Part shown: positions 18,488-27,927 of the stretch, piece after piece
How the letters are laid out: every line of letters begins with the position of its first letter
Position numbering within the stretch: the stretch's first letter is position 1
Assembly: GCA_902530715.1 (NCBI GenBank)
Contig: CACABD010000003.1
Location: forward strand, 1-41,783
Origin: an uncultured Pelagibacteraceae bacterium
Lineage (GTDB): Bacteria; Pseudomonadota; Alphaproteobacteria; Pelagibacterales; Pelagibacteraceae
DNA length: 41,783 nucleotides
Reading direction: 5' to 3'
Position numbers and translations under genes: made by a program
The notes under the pieces: model-generated
Seen by the model: only the letters and a program-made list of their open reading frames with translations
Told to the model about the DNA's origin: nothing
Database searches by the model: none

Positions 18488-19266
18488 TGTTAAAATTTTT
18501 TAGGTATTTTTTTTTAATATTCTTTTTAATTTTAAGCAACGCAGTAAATACTGCAGAAAAATCTGAAAAACTATTAAAAACCAACTGGACTTTTAAGGGA
18601 CCATTTGGAAAGTTTGATAGGGCATCTCTGCAAAGAGGTTATCAGGTCTATCAAGAAGTATGTGCTTCATGTCACTCATTAAAATACATGTCTTACAGAA
18701 ATCTTTCAGAGGAGGGTGGCCCAGAGTTTTCAGTGCAAGAGGCAAAAGCTATAGCAGCTAATTTTGAAATACCTGACGGACCAAATTCCGATGGAGAAAT
18801 GTTTACAAGACCTGGAAGATTATCGGATAAATTCGCAATGCCCTATGCAAATGAGCAAGAAGCTAAGTCAGCCAACGGTGGAGCTTATCCACCGGATATG
18901 TCCGTATTAGTTAAAGCTAGAAAAGGTGGGGTAGATTATATCTATTCAGTTTTACTAGGTTATGAGGAACCTCCACAAGATATAAAATTAGATGACGGAG
19001 TTTATTATAACAAATACATGTACGGAAATAAAATAAAGATGCCAGCACCTCTGTCTGATGGTCTAGTTGAATATGCAGACGGCACTAGTGCCACGGAACA
19101 ACAAATGGCAAAAGATGTAGTGAACTTTTTAATGTGGACAGCAGAACCTCATCTAGAACAAAGACACAAAATAGGTTTTAGAGCAATAGTCTACCTTATT
19201 ATATTAAGTATACTAGTCTACTTTAGTATGAAAAAAATCTGGTCACGTATTGAAACGGAAGTTTAA
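18487..19266 (+). CDS. petC: Cytochrome c1
   Basis: Signal peptide, CASCHSLKYMSYRNL heme motif, C-terminal TM anchor. Confidence 0.97.
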   Translation: MLKFFRYFFLIFFLILSNAVNTAEKSEKLLKTNWTFKGPFGKFDRASLQRGYQVYQEVCASCHSLKYMSYRNLSEEGGPEFSVQEAKAIAANFEIPDGPNSDGEMFTRPGRLSDKFAMPYANEQEAKSANGGAYPPDMSVLVKARKGGVDYIYSVLLGYEEPPQDIKLDDGVYYNKYMYGNKIKMPAPLSDGLVEYADGTSATEQQMAKDVVNFLMWTAEPHLEQRHKIGFRAIVYLIILSILVYFSMKKIWSRIETEV

Positions 19267-20316
19267 AATATCCCCATCCTTAACTGTATAATCTTTTCCC
19301 TCTAATCTCATTTTGCCATTGTTTTTACAATTAAGCCAACCATTATTTGTAACAAAATCATTAAAGGAAATTGTCTCGGCTCTTATAAATCCTTTTTCAA
19401 AATCTGAGTGAATTTTTCCTGCAGCGACAGGAGCAGTGCTACCTTTTTTTACCGTCCATGCTCTAGATTCCTCAGGCCCAGAGGTAAAAAAAGTCTCAAG
19501 ATCAAGCAACTTATATCCTTTTTCAATTAAATAATTTAAACCAGTTTTTTCAATATTCATTAACTCCATAAAATTTTTCTTATCATTATTTTCTAATTGA
19601 TTTATCTGATTTTCTATTTCTGCTGAGACTAAAATTGTATGATCAATTTTCTTATTTTTTTGAACCTCTTTCGAATATTTGTTTCCTGATGAAATACTTT
19701 TTTCATCAACATTACACACATAAAGTTTTGGTTTTAAAGATAGTAAACCAGATTTGTTAATTAAATTTAAATCAAATAGGTTTCTCAGCTCATTTAAATC
19801 TTTATCATTATTTATATAATTTTCAGCTGTTTTAAGTATATTTAAATCATCATCTGTAATCTTTTTTAAATTTTTTTTATCTACTCTTTTTCCTATAGAC
19901 TCTAAGTCTGCGAGCTTCATTTCTGTCTCAATAATATCTAAGTCTCGTATAGGATTTACATCCTTATTTACATTTTGGATATCATCAGTGTCAAAACATC
20001 TTAGCAAGTGAACAATTGCATCAACTTCTCTAATATGCGACAAAAATTTATTACCTAATCCTTCTCCCTTCGAGGCGCCCTGCACTAACCCCGCAATATC
20101 GAGAAAAGTCATAGTGGTATAAATTTTTTTTTTTGATTTAGAGATTTCGAATAATTTGTCTAATCTTGGGTCTAAAACTGGTACAATGCCAAGATTAGGT
20201 TCTATTGTACAAAATGGAAAGTTACCTGTTTGAGCTTTTGATGAATTAGTTAGAGCATTAAATAAAGTAGATTTACCTACATTCGGTAGCCCAACAATAC
20301 CACACTTGAAACCCAT
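19243..20316 (-). CDS. ychF: Redox-regulated ATPase/GTPase YchF
   Basis: GIVGLPNVGKSTLFNALT, DIAGLVQGASKGEGLGNKFL, C-terminal TGS-like domain ending DGDILNFRFNT. Confidence 0.97.
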   Translation of the reverse strand: MGFKCGIVGLPNVGKSTLFNALTNSSKAQTGNFPFCTIEPNLGIVPVLDPRLDKLFEISKSKKKIYTTMTFLDIAGLVQGASKGEGLGNKFLSHIREVDAIVHLLRCFDTDDIQNVNKDVNPIRDLDIIETEMKLADLESIGKRVDKKNLKKITDDDLNILKTAENYINNDKDLNELRNLFDLNLINKSGLLSLKPKLYVCNVDEKSISSGNKYSKEVQKNKKIDHTILVSAEIENQINQLENNDKKNFMELMNIEKTGLNYLIEKGYKLLDLETFFTSGPEESRAWTVKKGSTAPVAAGKIHSDFEKGFIRAETISFNDFVTNNGWLNCKNNGKMRLEGKDYTVKDGDILNFRFNT

Positions 20317-20876
20317 TATTTATTATTAACTGTGCTTGAGAAAAGATCTAATTTTTTATCTATTAAAATAGCTAAATTTTCAGTAATATTATTTTTTAAA
20401 GTTTCTAATTGCTGTTTTTCATCATCATCAAAATCTTTTAAAACATAATCTGAAACTGCAATTTTGTCATTTGGTTTGCCTATCCCTACTCTTACTCTAG
20501 AGTAGTCTTTACCTATAAATTTATCTATAGACTCTATCCCGTTGTGACCTGCACTAGAACCTCCAAACTTTGTTTTTATCTTACCAAAATCAATATCCAA
20601 ATCATCGTGAAAAACTATTATGTTTTCAGCTTCAATTTTAAAATATTCTATAAGTTCTCTTATACAGATCCCAGAGTTATTCATAAAAGTTAGTGGTTTT
20701 ATCGCATAAACTTTTTTTTCATTGATATTCCCTGTCGTTAATAGACCTTTAAATTTGGGTTTTTGTTTAGATAACTTAAATTTGGAGTTTATAGCATCAA
20801 TTATTTTGAAACCAATATTATGCCGATTGTTTTCTGAATTTGGTGTGGGATTACCGAGTCCAACAAATAAAAACAT
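20316..20876 (-). CDS. pth: Peptidyl-tRNA hydrolase
   Basis: VGLGNPTPNSENNRHNIGF, KPLTFMNNSG, FHDDLDIDFGKIKTKFGGSSAGHNGIESI. Confidence 0.97.
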   Translation of the reverse strand: MFLFVGLGNPTPNSENNRHNIGFKIIDAINSKFKLSKQKPKFKGLLTTGNINEKKVYAIKPLTFMNNSGICIRELIEYFKIEAENIIVFHDDLDIDFGKIKTKFGGSSAGHNGIESIDKFIGKDYSRVRVGIGKPNDKIAVSDYVLKDFDDDEKQQLETLKNNITENLAILIDKKLDLFSSTVNNK

Positions 20877-20895
20877 GTGAATTAAATCTAATCAA

Positions 20896-21624
20896 TTATT
20901 TTTTTTCTGATTGAGGTTTCTTACCCTCATCTTTTTTTTCTGTTTCAGTTCCACTTTTTTCATCTGTCCCCTCTTTAGGTACTCCAGCAGCTTCTTGTGT
21001 ATCTGTAGAACCTTCAGCAGCTTCTTCACTTTCTGCTGTCTCAGCTGGTTTTTCAGGCTCTTTAATAACTGTTGGTGCTGCTACAGTGGCGATTACAAAA
21101 TCCCTTCCAGTGATAGTTGGAAAAACATTTTCAGGTAGTTTTATTGATGATATCTTGAAACTATGGCCTATATCCACACCATCTAAATCGACAATTAATT
21201 CACTTGGTATGTTTTCAGAGGGACATTTTAATTCAACTTTTCTTCTAACGATATTAAGTACTCCACCTCTTTTTAAACCTGGAGATTTTTCATTGTTTAT
21301 AAATTTCACTGGTATTTCAATTATAACGCTTGAACCTTTAACAACCCTTAAGAAGTCTATATGAATTGGCTCATCCGTTATAACATCAAATGATATATCC
21401 TTAGGTAATACATTTTCTTCTTTTCCACCAACTTTAAGTTTAATAATTTTTGAAAGAAAATTTTCTTTTTCCATTAAACTTTTTAGCACTTTAATTGAAA
21501 CAGAAACATTTTGATTTTTTTCTGATCCACCATAAACAATTCCTGGAACATTTCCTTGTTGTCTAATAATTTTCAGTTCACCTGGTGTTTTGGTATTTCT
21601 TATATTTGCTTCTAAAGAACTCAT
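20896..21624 (-). CDS. rplY: 50S ribosomal protein L25/Ctc family with acidic low-complexity C-terminal tail
   Basis: L25 N-domain (GNVPGIVYGG) and TL5 domain (VELKCPSENIPSELIVDLDGVDIGHSFKISSI), Glu/Ala/Lys-rich tail. Confidence 0.93.
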   Translation of the reverse strand: MSSLEANIRNTKTPGELKIIRQQGNVPGIVYGGSEKNQNVSVSIKVLKSLMEKENFLSKIIKLKVGGKEENVLPKDISFDVITDEPIHIDFLRVVKGSSVIIEIPVKFINNEKSPGLKRGGVLNIVRRKVELKCPSENIPSELIVDLDGVDIGHSFKISSIKLPENVFPTITGRDFVIATVAAPTVIKEPEKPAETAESEEAAEGSTDTQEAAGVPKEGTDEKSGTETEKKDEGKKPQSEKK

Positions 21625-21669
21625 AAAAAAAAAGTTTTTTAACTCATGTTGACTAATAAAACAAGAAAA

Positions 21670-22602
21670 TTATTTGAATAAAAAAGATACAGAAGTTGAG
21701 TTAGAAATACGTCTTATCGCTTCACCCATTAAATTTGATACAGACAAAATTTCAATATTTTTAGCGTTTTTTATTTTGTTATAATTGTCTATTGTGTCTG
21801 TAATAACTAAATTTTTAATAGTTGATTTTTTAATTTTATTAACCGCATCACCACTTAATACTCCATGTGTTATGTAAACATGTATCTCCTTTGCACCTTT
21901 TTGTTTTAGAACTTTAGCTGCATTTACAATTGTACCACCTGAATCAATTATATCGTCAACCATAATACAACATTTATCTTTTATATTCCCTATAACATTC
22001 ATTACCTCTGATTTTCCTGGAGACGGTCTTCTTTTATCTATTATAGCTAATCCTGAATTAAGAAATTTGCTTAAACCCCTTGTCCTCGCAACTCCACCAA
22101 CATCTGGCGAAACACAAATTATATTTTTTGATTTAATTCTTTTTTTTATGTGTCTTGCAAATATAGGAGTAGCAAATAAATTATCTACCGGTATGTCAAA
22201 AAAACCCTGAATTTGTCCTGCATGTAAATCAACTGTTACAACTCTATCAGCACCAGCTTTAGTAATTAAATTAGAAACTAATTTTGCTGATATAGATGTT
22301 CTTGGCACAACTTTTCGATCTTGCCTTGCATATCCAAAATAAGGAATTACAGCAGTGATATTTTTTGCGGATGATCTTTTCAAAGCATCAATACATAATA
22401 GCATCTCCATAAGATTATCATTAGCAGGAGATGAGATTGATTGAATAATAAAAATATTATTACCTCTAATGTTTTCATTAATCTCTATATATATTTCCCC
22501 ATCTTTAAATTTTCTTATACTTGAATTGACGAGCCTCTCTTTTAAATATTTAGCAATTTTTTCGCTTAATTTTTTATTACTATTTCCCGTTAGAAGCTTC
22601 AT
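21670..22602 (-). CDS. prs: Ribose-phosphate pyrophosphokinase
   Basis: [56 protein letters not shown] loop. Confidence 0.97.
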   Translation of the reverse strand: MKLLTGNSNKKLSEKIAKYLKERLVNSSIRKFKDGEIYIEINENIRGNNIFIIQSISSPANDNLMEMLLCIDALKRSSAKNITAVIPYFGYARQDRKVVPRTSISAKLVSNLITKAGADRVVTVDLHAGQIQGFFDIPVDNLFATPIFARHIKKRIKSKNIICVSPDVGGVARTRGLSKFLNSGLAIIDKRRPSPGKSEVMNVIGNIKDKCCIMVDDIIDSGGTIVNAAKVLKQKGAKEIHVYITHGVLSGDAVNKIKKSTIKNLVITDTIDNYNKIKNAKNIEILSVSNLMGEAIRRISNSTSVSFLFK

Positions 22603-22616
22603 TATTTTGAAAAAGT

Positions 22617-23372
22617 TTATTTAATCATAATTAATGATATATTTCTACCATAATCATTTTGATTGTTATGTATAGCTCTTCTGGCACTAAAAAAATTATT
22701 TCTTGGATTATAAGTATCCTTATCAATTAAATCGATTTTTTTTAAACCAAGACTTTTCAATTGAAAATAAACATATTTATTTAGGCTAAAATATGTTTTT
22801 TTTTTTATTTTTTTGAAAAAATTTTTATTCAAAGTGTTTTGTTTTAAAAATTTAAGCTTAAAATCAGATTGAATCTCATAATTTTTTTGAGTTATACAAG
22901 GGCCAATAGCAGCAACCAAATCTTTGGGATCACTTCCTGATTTAATCAAAAAATTAACAACTTTTTTAATGATTTCTTTGTAGGCACCTTTCCACCCAGC
23001 ATGTATTGCTGAAATTATTTTGAGTTTTGAGTCATAAATAATTATAGGCGCGCAGTCAGCAGTCAGAATACCCAATACAATATTTTTTTTATCTGTTATT
23101 AAAGCGTCTCCAACTAGCTTTGTTTTATATTTTCCTCTATTTACATAGAAAAACTTATTACTATGGACTTGATGTAACAATATTAATTTTTTGTGAGTTG
23201 AGCCAATTTTTCGACAAGCTATTTTAAGGTTTTTTGTTATGTTTACTTTTGTATCAGATGAACCTTTTCCACAGTTTAATCTTTTATATATTCCTTTAGA
23301 TTTCCCACCTTCCATGCCTAGAAAGCAGTGTTTAATACTTCTATACTTTAATAATTTTTTTGATAAAATCAT
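22617..23372 (-). CDS. pgeF: Purine nucleoside phosphorylase/polyphenol-oxidase-like YfiH family
   Basis: [60 protein letters not shown] motifs. Confidence 0.9.
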   Translation of the reverse strand: MILSKKLLKYRSIKHCFLGMEGGKSKGIYKRLNCGKGSSDTKVNITKNLKIACRKIGSTHKKLILLHQVHSNKFFYVNRGKYKTKLVGDALITDKKNIVLGILTADCAPIIIYDSKLKIISAIHAGWKGAYKEIIKKVVNFLIKSGSDPKDLVAAIGPCITQKNYEIQSDFKLKFLKQNTLNKNFFKKIKKKTYFSLNKYVYFQLKSLGLKKIDLIDKDTYNPRNNFFSARRAIHNNQNDYGRNISLIMIK

Positions 23373-24445
23373 TCAAATCCAAAAAATTTTTTATTATTAC
23401 TTTTATATGCAAAAATAACTTTGAATAACCCTCCCATTGAATTTTTATTTAAAAGTCTTGAAAGCGTTGTGATCATATATTTTTTTTGTTTTTCATTCAT
23501 TTTTTTTTCCAGAATCTTAGCTCTTTCAATAATACCCATTCTTTCTAAAAAAAATTTCTGAGTAACTACTCTCTTAACGTTTAATTTTTTTTTTAAAAAA
23601 AATTCATTTAATAAGCTAAAATTTACCAACGAAGTGATATCTGCATTACCAATATACTTTAATAGGTTTTTTTTGTGAATTTGTCTATTTTTCATCACAA
23701 TTTGTATAGTACTTTCATTTAATGCTCCCATATAACCGTAATCAATTAATAGCACTCCTCCAGATAAAGATTTTATTTTTTTTACAATTTTACTTAATTC
23801 CCCAAGACCTTGCTTTGGGTATTCAATAAATTTAAGTTTTTTTAAAATTTTAAAAGATTTTAACTTAATTAAATCGCTCAATTTAGGCTTGCACTGGGTT
23901 TCCTCAAGAAATTTTCCATTAAAAATATAGCATTTTTCTAATAATTTTTTATCCTTATTAAAAAATTGTTTTATTGGTATTGCATCAAAAAATTCGTTAC
24001 CAAAAAAAATAATTGGACCGCCCTTTATGTTTTTATAATCATTTATCCACTTTAAATTAGTCCCCTTTAATTTTTTTTTTTGAATACTTCTTAAAAATTC
24101 ACTTTTTTCATATAAAAAAAATTTTACGGAATTATTAAAGGTTGGAAAATTTTTAAAAGTTTTTACTAATACTTCCGATAAACTTCCATCACCTGGGCCA
24201 AGCTCAACTAAGTTAAAAATTTTAGGTTTTCCTAAAGTTTCCCAAGTCGAAATTATCCATATAGCTATAATCTCAGAAAATAAATTTGATATAGTTGGAG
24301 ATGTAACAAAATCACCCTTTTTCCCAAAAGGCATTTTATTTGTATAGTACCCTACTTTTGGTTTGTATAATGCTCTATTTATAAAATCATCAACTTTAAT
24401 TTTTCGATTTTTTATAATATTAAATTTTTCAAGTGATTTTTTCAT
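23369..24445 (-). CDS. MidA/NDUFAF7-like SAM-dependent methyltransferase (DUF185)
   Basis: YYTNKMPFGKKGDFVTSPTISNLFSEIIAIWII, NLVELGPGDGSL, FFGNEFFDAIPIKQF, LLIDYGYMG. Confidence 0.88.
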   Translation of the reverse strand: MKKSLEKFNIIKNRKIKVDDFINRALYKPKVGYYTNKMPFGKKGDFVTSPTISNLFSEIIAIWIISTWETLGKPKIFNLVELGPGDGSLSEVLVKTFKNFPTFNNSVKFFLYEKSEFLRSIQKKKLKGTNLKWINDYKNIKGGPIIFFGNEFFDAIPIKQFFNKDKKLLEKCYIFNGKFLEETQCKPKLSDLIKLKSFKILKKLKFIEYPKQGLGELSKIVKKIKSLSGGVLLIDYGYMGALNESTIQIVMKNRQIHKKNLLKYIGNADITSLVNFSLLNEFFLKKKLNVKRVVTQKFFLERMGIIERAKILEKKMNEKQKKYMITTLSRLLNKNSMGGLFKVIFAYKSNNKKFFGFE

Positions 24446-25200
24446 TTTCTACGCAAGAGTAAAATACCTATAAATATCATAAGTATACTTAATAACATTC
24501 CCATACTTAATGATCCAAAGATATAACCAATTTGTTCATCAGGTTCTCTAAAAATTTCAGAAAACAATCTAAATATTCCGTAAAAAATTAAAAAAGCAAA
24601 AGAACAGCTTCCCTCTTTGTAATTTTTACTAAAGTAAATTTTATTCATTATAATGAATAAAAATATGCCTTCAAAAATAGCCTCGTACAATTGTGACGGA
24701 TGTCTTGGAATATTATCGACTAAAGGAAAGATAACACCCCAAATTAAATCAGTTGGTTTTCCGACAAGCTCGCTATTTATAAAATTTGCAATTCTACCAA
24801 AAAAAATTCCAATAGGTGCTGCAACAGCTATAAAATCAAAAAAAATATACTTTTCTAAATTATTTTTTTTACAAAAAATAACAGTGGCTATTATAATTCC
24901 TATTAAACCCCCGTGAAAAGACATCCCTCCTTGCCATAACATAATTATTTCTAAAGGATTTTTTAGGTAAAATTTTAAATTATAAATCAAGACATAACCT
25001 AGTCTCCCTCCTACAATTATACCTATAATTAGATAAGTTATTAAGTCATCGATGTAAATCTTATGATTTTTGTTTTTAATTAATATTTTCTTTATGTAAA
25101 TCCATCCACAGATAATCCCAAAAATATACGCAAGGGAGTACCAGTGAATTTTGATAAAAAATATTTCAAAAGCTACTGGATTCAAATTATTAATAAGCAT
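24442..25200 (-). CDS. lgt: Prolipoprotein diacylglyceryl transferase
   Basis: GGRLGYVLIYN, MLWQGGMSFHGGLIG, GRIANFINSELVGKPTDLIWGVIFP, RHPSQLYEAIFEG. ATG at 25200 preferred. Confidence 0.96.
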   Translation of the reverse strand: MLINNLNPVAFEIFFIKIHWYSLAYIFGIICGWIYIKKILIKNKNHKIYIDDLITYLIIGIIVGGRLGYVLIYNLKFYLKNPLEIIMLWQGGMSFHGGLIGIIIATVIFCKKNNLEKYIFFDFIAVAAPIGIFFGRIANFINSELVGKPTDLIWGVIFPLVDNIPRHPSQLYEAIFEGIFLFIIMNKIYFSKNYKEGSCSFAFLIFYGIFRLFSEIFREPDEQIGYIFGSLSMGMLLSILMIFIGILLLRRK

Positions 25201-25240
25201 ATTATAAAAATTAGAATATATTATTTTTAAAAACAAAAGT

Positions 25241-25486
25241 ATGTCAAAATCTAAAATTTTATTAGAAAAATTAACAAGTTTACTTGCCCAAGGATTAATA
25301 TCCTACAAAGACTTAAGCAATGAAGTAGTTAACATAATTAAATCTCAGAGAGATGAAATCATTTTAAAAATGAAAATATCAACAAAAGAAGAAACAGATA
25401 TTCTTAAAAGAAGAATTGAAAAATTGGAAAACGAGATAAATAAATTAAAAAAAAATAAACGAATTAAAAAGGTAAAGAAATCTTAA
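25241..25486 (+). CDS. UbiK/BMFP-like accessory factor, coiled-coil
   Basis: 81 aa; N-terminal helix followed by a coiled coil (ILKRRIEKLENEINKLKKNK) typical of BMFP family proteins. Confidence 0.6.
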   Translation: MSKSKILLEKLTSLLAQGLISYKDLSNEVVNIIKSQRDEIILKMKISTKEETDILKRRIEKLENEINKLKKNKRIKKVKKS

Positions 25487-26786
25487 CACTCAAACCACCT
25501 AATTTTGATTTATTTAAATCAATTTTTCCCCCATGGGATCTAACTACGTCAGATGCAATTGAAAGGCCAAGACCCACGCTTGATTTTGAGTCACCTCTTC
25601 CTTTATTTATTTTATAAAAAGGTTTGAAAACATTTGAATATTCTGATTTTGGAATACCTGGTCCGTCATCCTCTATAATTATAACCATTATTTTATTTAA
25701 CTTTTTTAGAGAAAATGTAACTTTTTTTCCATACTTAAGACCGTTGTCTATTATGTTGCTGAGACACCTTATTAATAAATTCTTTCGCCCATTAAAGTTT
25801 ACAATTTCCTCAATATCTGAGGATATTAAAGCATTATCATATTTTTTTATTAAAGATTTGATTGTATTTGAGATATTAAATGATTCATCTTTTTCAGAAG
25901 ACGTCGAACTAGCAAACTGCAAATATTCATTTAACATTTTTTCCATTTCCTCTATGTCCTCAGAGAGTTTTTTTGAAATATTGTTGTCTTTGATAAAGGC
26001 TAATTGTAACTTTATTCTTGTTAGTGGAGTTCTTAAATCGTGGCTTATTCCAGACAACATCTCAGATCTCTGATTTAAATGTCTTAAAATTCTCTTCCTC
26101 ATTCTATCAAATTCAAATCCAGCTTGACGTATTTCAAGAGCACCAGAAGGCCTGAATTCACCAACATCTTCACCTCTTCCAAATTTTTCAGATGCTTTCG
26201 CTAAATTTACGATTGGTCGTGTTTGGTTTTTTAAGAAAATTAAGGCAACTGTAATTAATAAAAACGCTGGGAATGTGATCCATAAAGCAAATAATCTAGC
26301 CGATGTACTGGTAACTCTTTCTTTGGGAATATAAAATTCAAAGTACCCATTAATATGTTTTATTCTTAATTCAATTAATCCTTTGAATTTAGTAGTATCA
26401 AACCAATAACTTAAATTTCTGGATTTTAATTCTCTTCTCAAAGTACGATCCATAGGGCTGAACCATCTCTCCATATCTTGTTTTGGTAAGTCACTAAATG
26501 AAATAAATTTTACAGTAAAGTTGTGATGTTCCTCAAATAAATTTATTAAATTCTCTTTATTGTAATCTTCATTATCATAAGCATCTAAAAAAAATTTAAT
26601 TTCTCCTATTAAAGCATTTGTCATACCTTTATTTGTTTTTATCCACAAACTATCAAAAAAAACTACTGATATAGTGATCTGTAAAATTATGATTGGAGCT
26701 GCAACAATTAAAAGAGCTCTATAAAATAATCTTTTTGGAAGTATTTCTTTAACAAATTTATTCAATCCATAAAACATATCCTGCAC
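25464..26786 (-). CDS. EnvZ-like membrane sensor histidine kinase
   Basis: TM segments, HAMP region, H-box GISHDLRTPLTRIKLQL, N box NIIDNGLKYG, G boxes EDDGPGIP and SSVGLGLSIASDVVRSHGG. Confidence 0.93.
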   Translation of the reverse strand: MQDMFYGLNKFVKEILPKRLFYRALLIVAAPIIILQITISVVFFDSLWIKTNKGMTNALIGEIKFFLDAYDNEDYNKENLINLFEEHHNFTVKFISFSDLPKQDMERWFSPMDRTLRRELKSRNLSYWFDTTKFKGLIELRIKHINGYFEFYIPKERVTSTSARLFALWITFPAFLLITVALIFLKNQTRPIVNLAKASEKFGRGEDVGEFRPSGALEIRQAGFEFDRMRKRILRHLNQRSEMLSGISHDLRTPLTRIKLQLAFIKDNNISKKLSEDIEEMEKMLNEYLQFASSTSSEKDESFNISNTIKSLIKKYDNALISSDIEEIVNFNGRKNLLIRCLSNIIDNGLKYGKKVTFSLKKLNKIMVIIIEDDGPGIPKSEYSNVFKPFYKINKGRGDSKSSVGLGLSIASDVVRSHGGKIDLNKSKLGGLSVKISLPF

Positions 26787-27435
26787 CTCTTATAGTTTGT
26801 AAATATTTTGGATTTTTTGAATTCATTTCAATTTTTTTTCTTAGTCTAGTAATAATTACGTCAATTGACCTTTCCTTTTCTAGATTAATAAGTTTTCCTA
26901 TTTCTAGTCTACTGAAAACCTTGCCAGGTTGATTTATCATTTTATCTAAAATTTTTTTTTCAGTTGTGTTAATTTTAAGTTGTTTTTTTTCTTTTACTAT
27001 TAACAACTTTGTTAAATCAATTTTTATATTTCCAAAATTTATAGCTCTTATAAGGTTTTTTTTTTGTGTTTTGGATAAAATATTTTTTATTCTTAATAGC
27101 AGTTCCTGTGGTTCAAATGGTTTCGGTAAATAATCATCTGCTCCAGATTCGAGTCCCTCAATCCTTTCTTTTGGCTCACCTTTAGCAGTCAAAAGTATTA
27201 CTGGTGTATCAATAAGTGTTTTATTTTCATTTAAAAATTCTAAACCACTTTTGCCTGGCATCATAATATCTAAAATTATCAAATCAAACTTTATGATTGA
27301 AATTTTTTTTTGAGCTTCTTCAGCTGTACTAGCTGTATTTACTAAAAAACTTTTTTCATTTAAAAATTTTTTTACTAAATTTCTTATACCATCATCGTCG
27401 TCTACAACTAATATATGAGCTTTATAGCTTTTCAT
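26758..27435 (-). CDS. petR: OmpR-family response regulator (PetR-like)
   Basis: Receiver DDDDG...DLIILDIMMPGKSG...LLTAKG...DDYLPKPF plus a C-terminal winged-helix domain; downstream of a PetP-like MarR gene. Confidence 0.8.
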   Translation of the reverse strand: MKSYKAHILVVDDDDGIRNLVKKFLNEKSFLVNTASTAEEAQKKISIIKFDLIILDIMMPGKSGLEFLNENKTLIDTPVILLTAKGEPKERIEGLESGADDYLPKPFEPQELLLRIKNILSKTQKKNLIRAINFGNIKIDLTKLLIVKEKKQLKINTTEKKILDKMINQPGKVFSRLEIGKLINLEKERSIDVIITRLRKKIEMNSKNPKYLQTIRGAGYVLWIE

Positions 27436-27865
27436 TTATTATTCTCTTTAATACCTGGTCAAAATTCAGCACCTCTTTTGCCGATGAGTTCAAAAAAGCT
27501 TTGTAAATTCTTTTTTTTTGAGAAAAAAATATTTCGTTGTAAATTTTATTTCCTTTAGAGCTTAAATAAATATGTCTAACTCTTGTATCTTTTCTGCCTT
27601 TTTTAAATTCTAAAAAATCTAGCCTCTTCATGTCATTTAGAACTCTATTTAAACTCTGCTTAGTTACATTTAATTTCCTTAATAGTTGCGAAATTGTAAT
27701 TCCATCATAAAAGGATATTAAATGAAGAGATTTATGATGCGCAGTACCTAATTGATACTTTTTAAGTATTTTCTTGGGATCACTAAATGACTCCCTATAA
27801 GTGACAAAAATTTTTTCAATAAAACCTTTTAATTGTTCATCTTTTAAATAAAGAAGATCTTTCAT
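27422..27865 (-). CDS. petP: MarR-family regulator (PetP-like)
   Basis: YRESFSDPKKIL..YQLGTAHHKSLHLI...LLRKLNVTKQSLNRVLNDM resembles the PetP-type MarR pattern; wing contains KKGRKDTRVRHIYLSSKG. Confidence 0.75.
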   Translation of the reverse strand: MKDLLYLKDEQLKGFIEKIFVTYRESFSDPKKILKKYQLGTAHHKSLHLISFYDGITISQLLRKLNVTKQSLNRVLNDMKRLDFLEFKKGRKDTRVRHIYLSSKGNKIYNEIFFSQKKRIYKAFLNSSAKEVLNFDQVLKRIINEKL

Positions 27866-27880
27866 AATAAGTAAGTTATA

Positions 27881-27909
27881 TTGACATATTAAATTTAGGA
27901 AGTTATTTT
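27881..27909 (+). promoter_or_regulatory. Putative sigma70-type promoter for ilvE (TTGACA-N17-TATTTT)
   Basis: TTGACA at 27881-27886, 17-nt spacer, TATTTT at 27904-27909, 18 nt before the ATG at 27928. Confidence 0.45.
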
Positions 27910-27927
27910 TTTATAAATTTTCTTTTT

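Noticed and set aside
25624-26073. 149-aa plus-strand ORF opposite the histidine kinase
   Set aside because: Antisense shadow ORF; no recognisable domain, and the opposite strand carries canonical kinase boxes.
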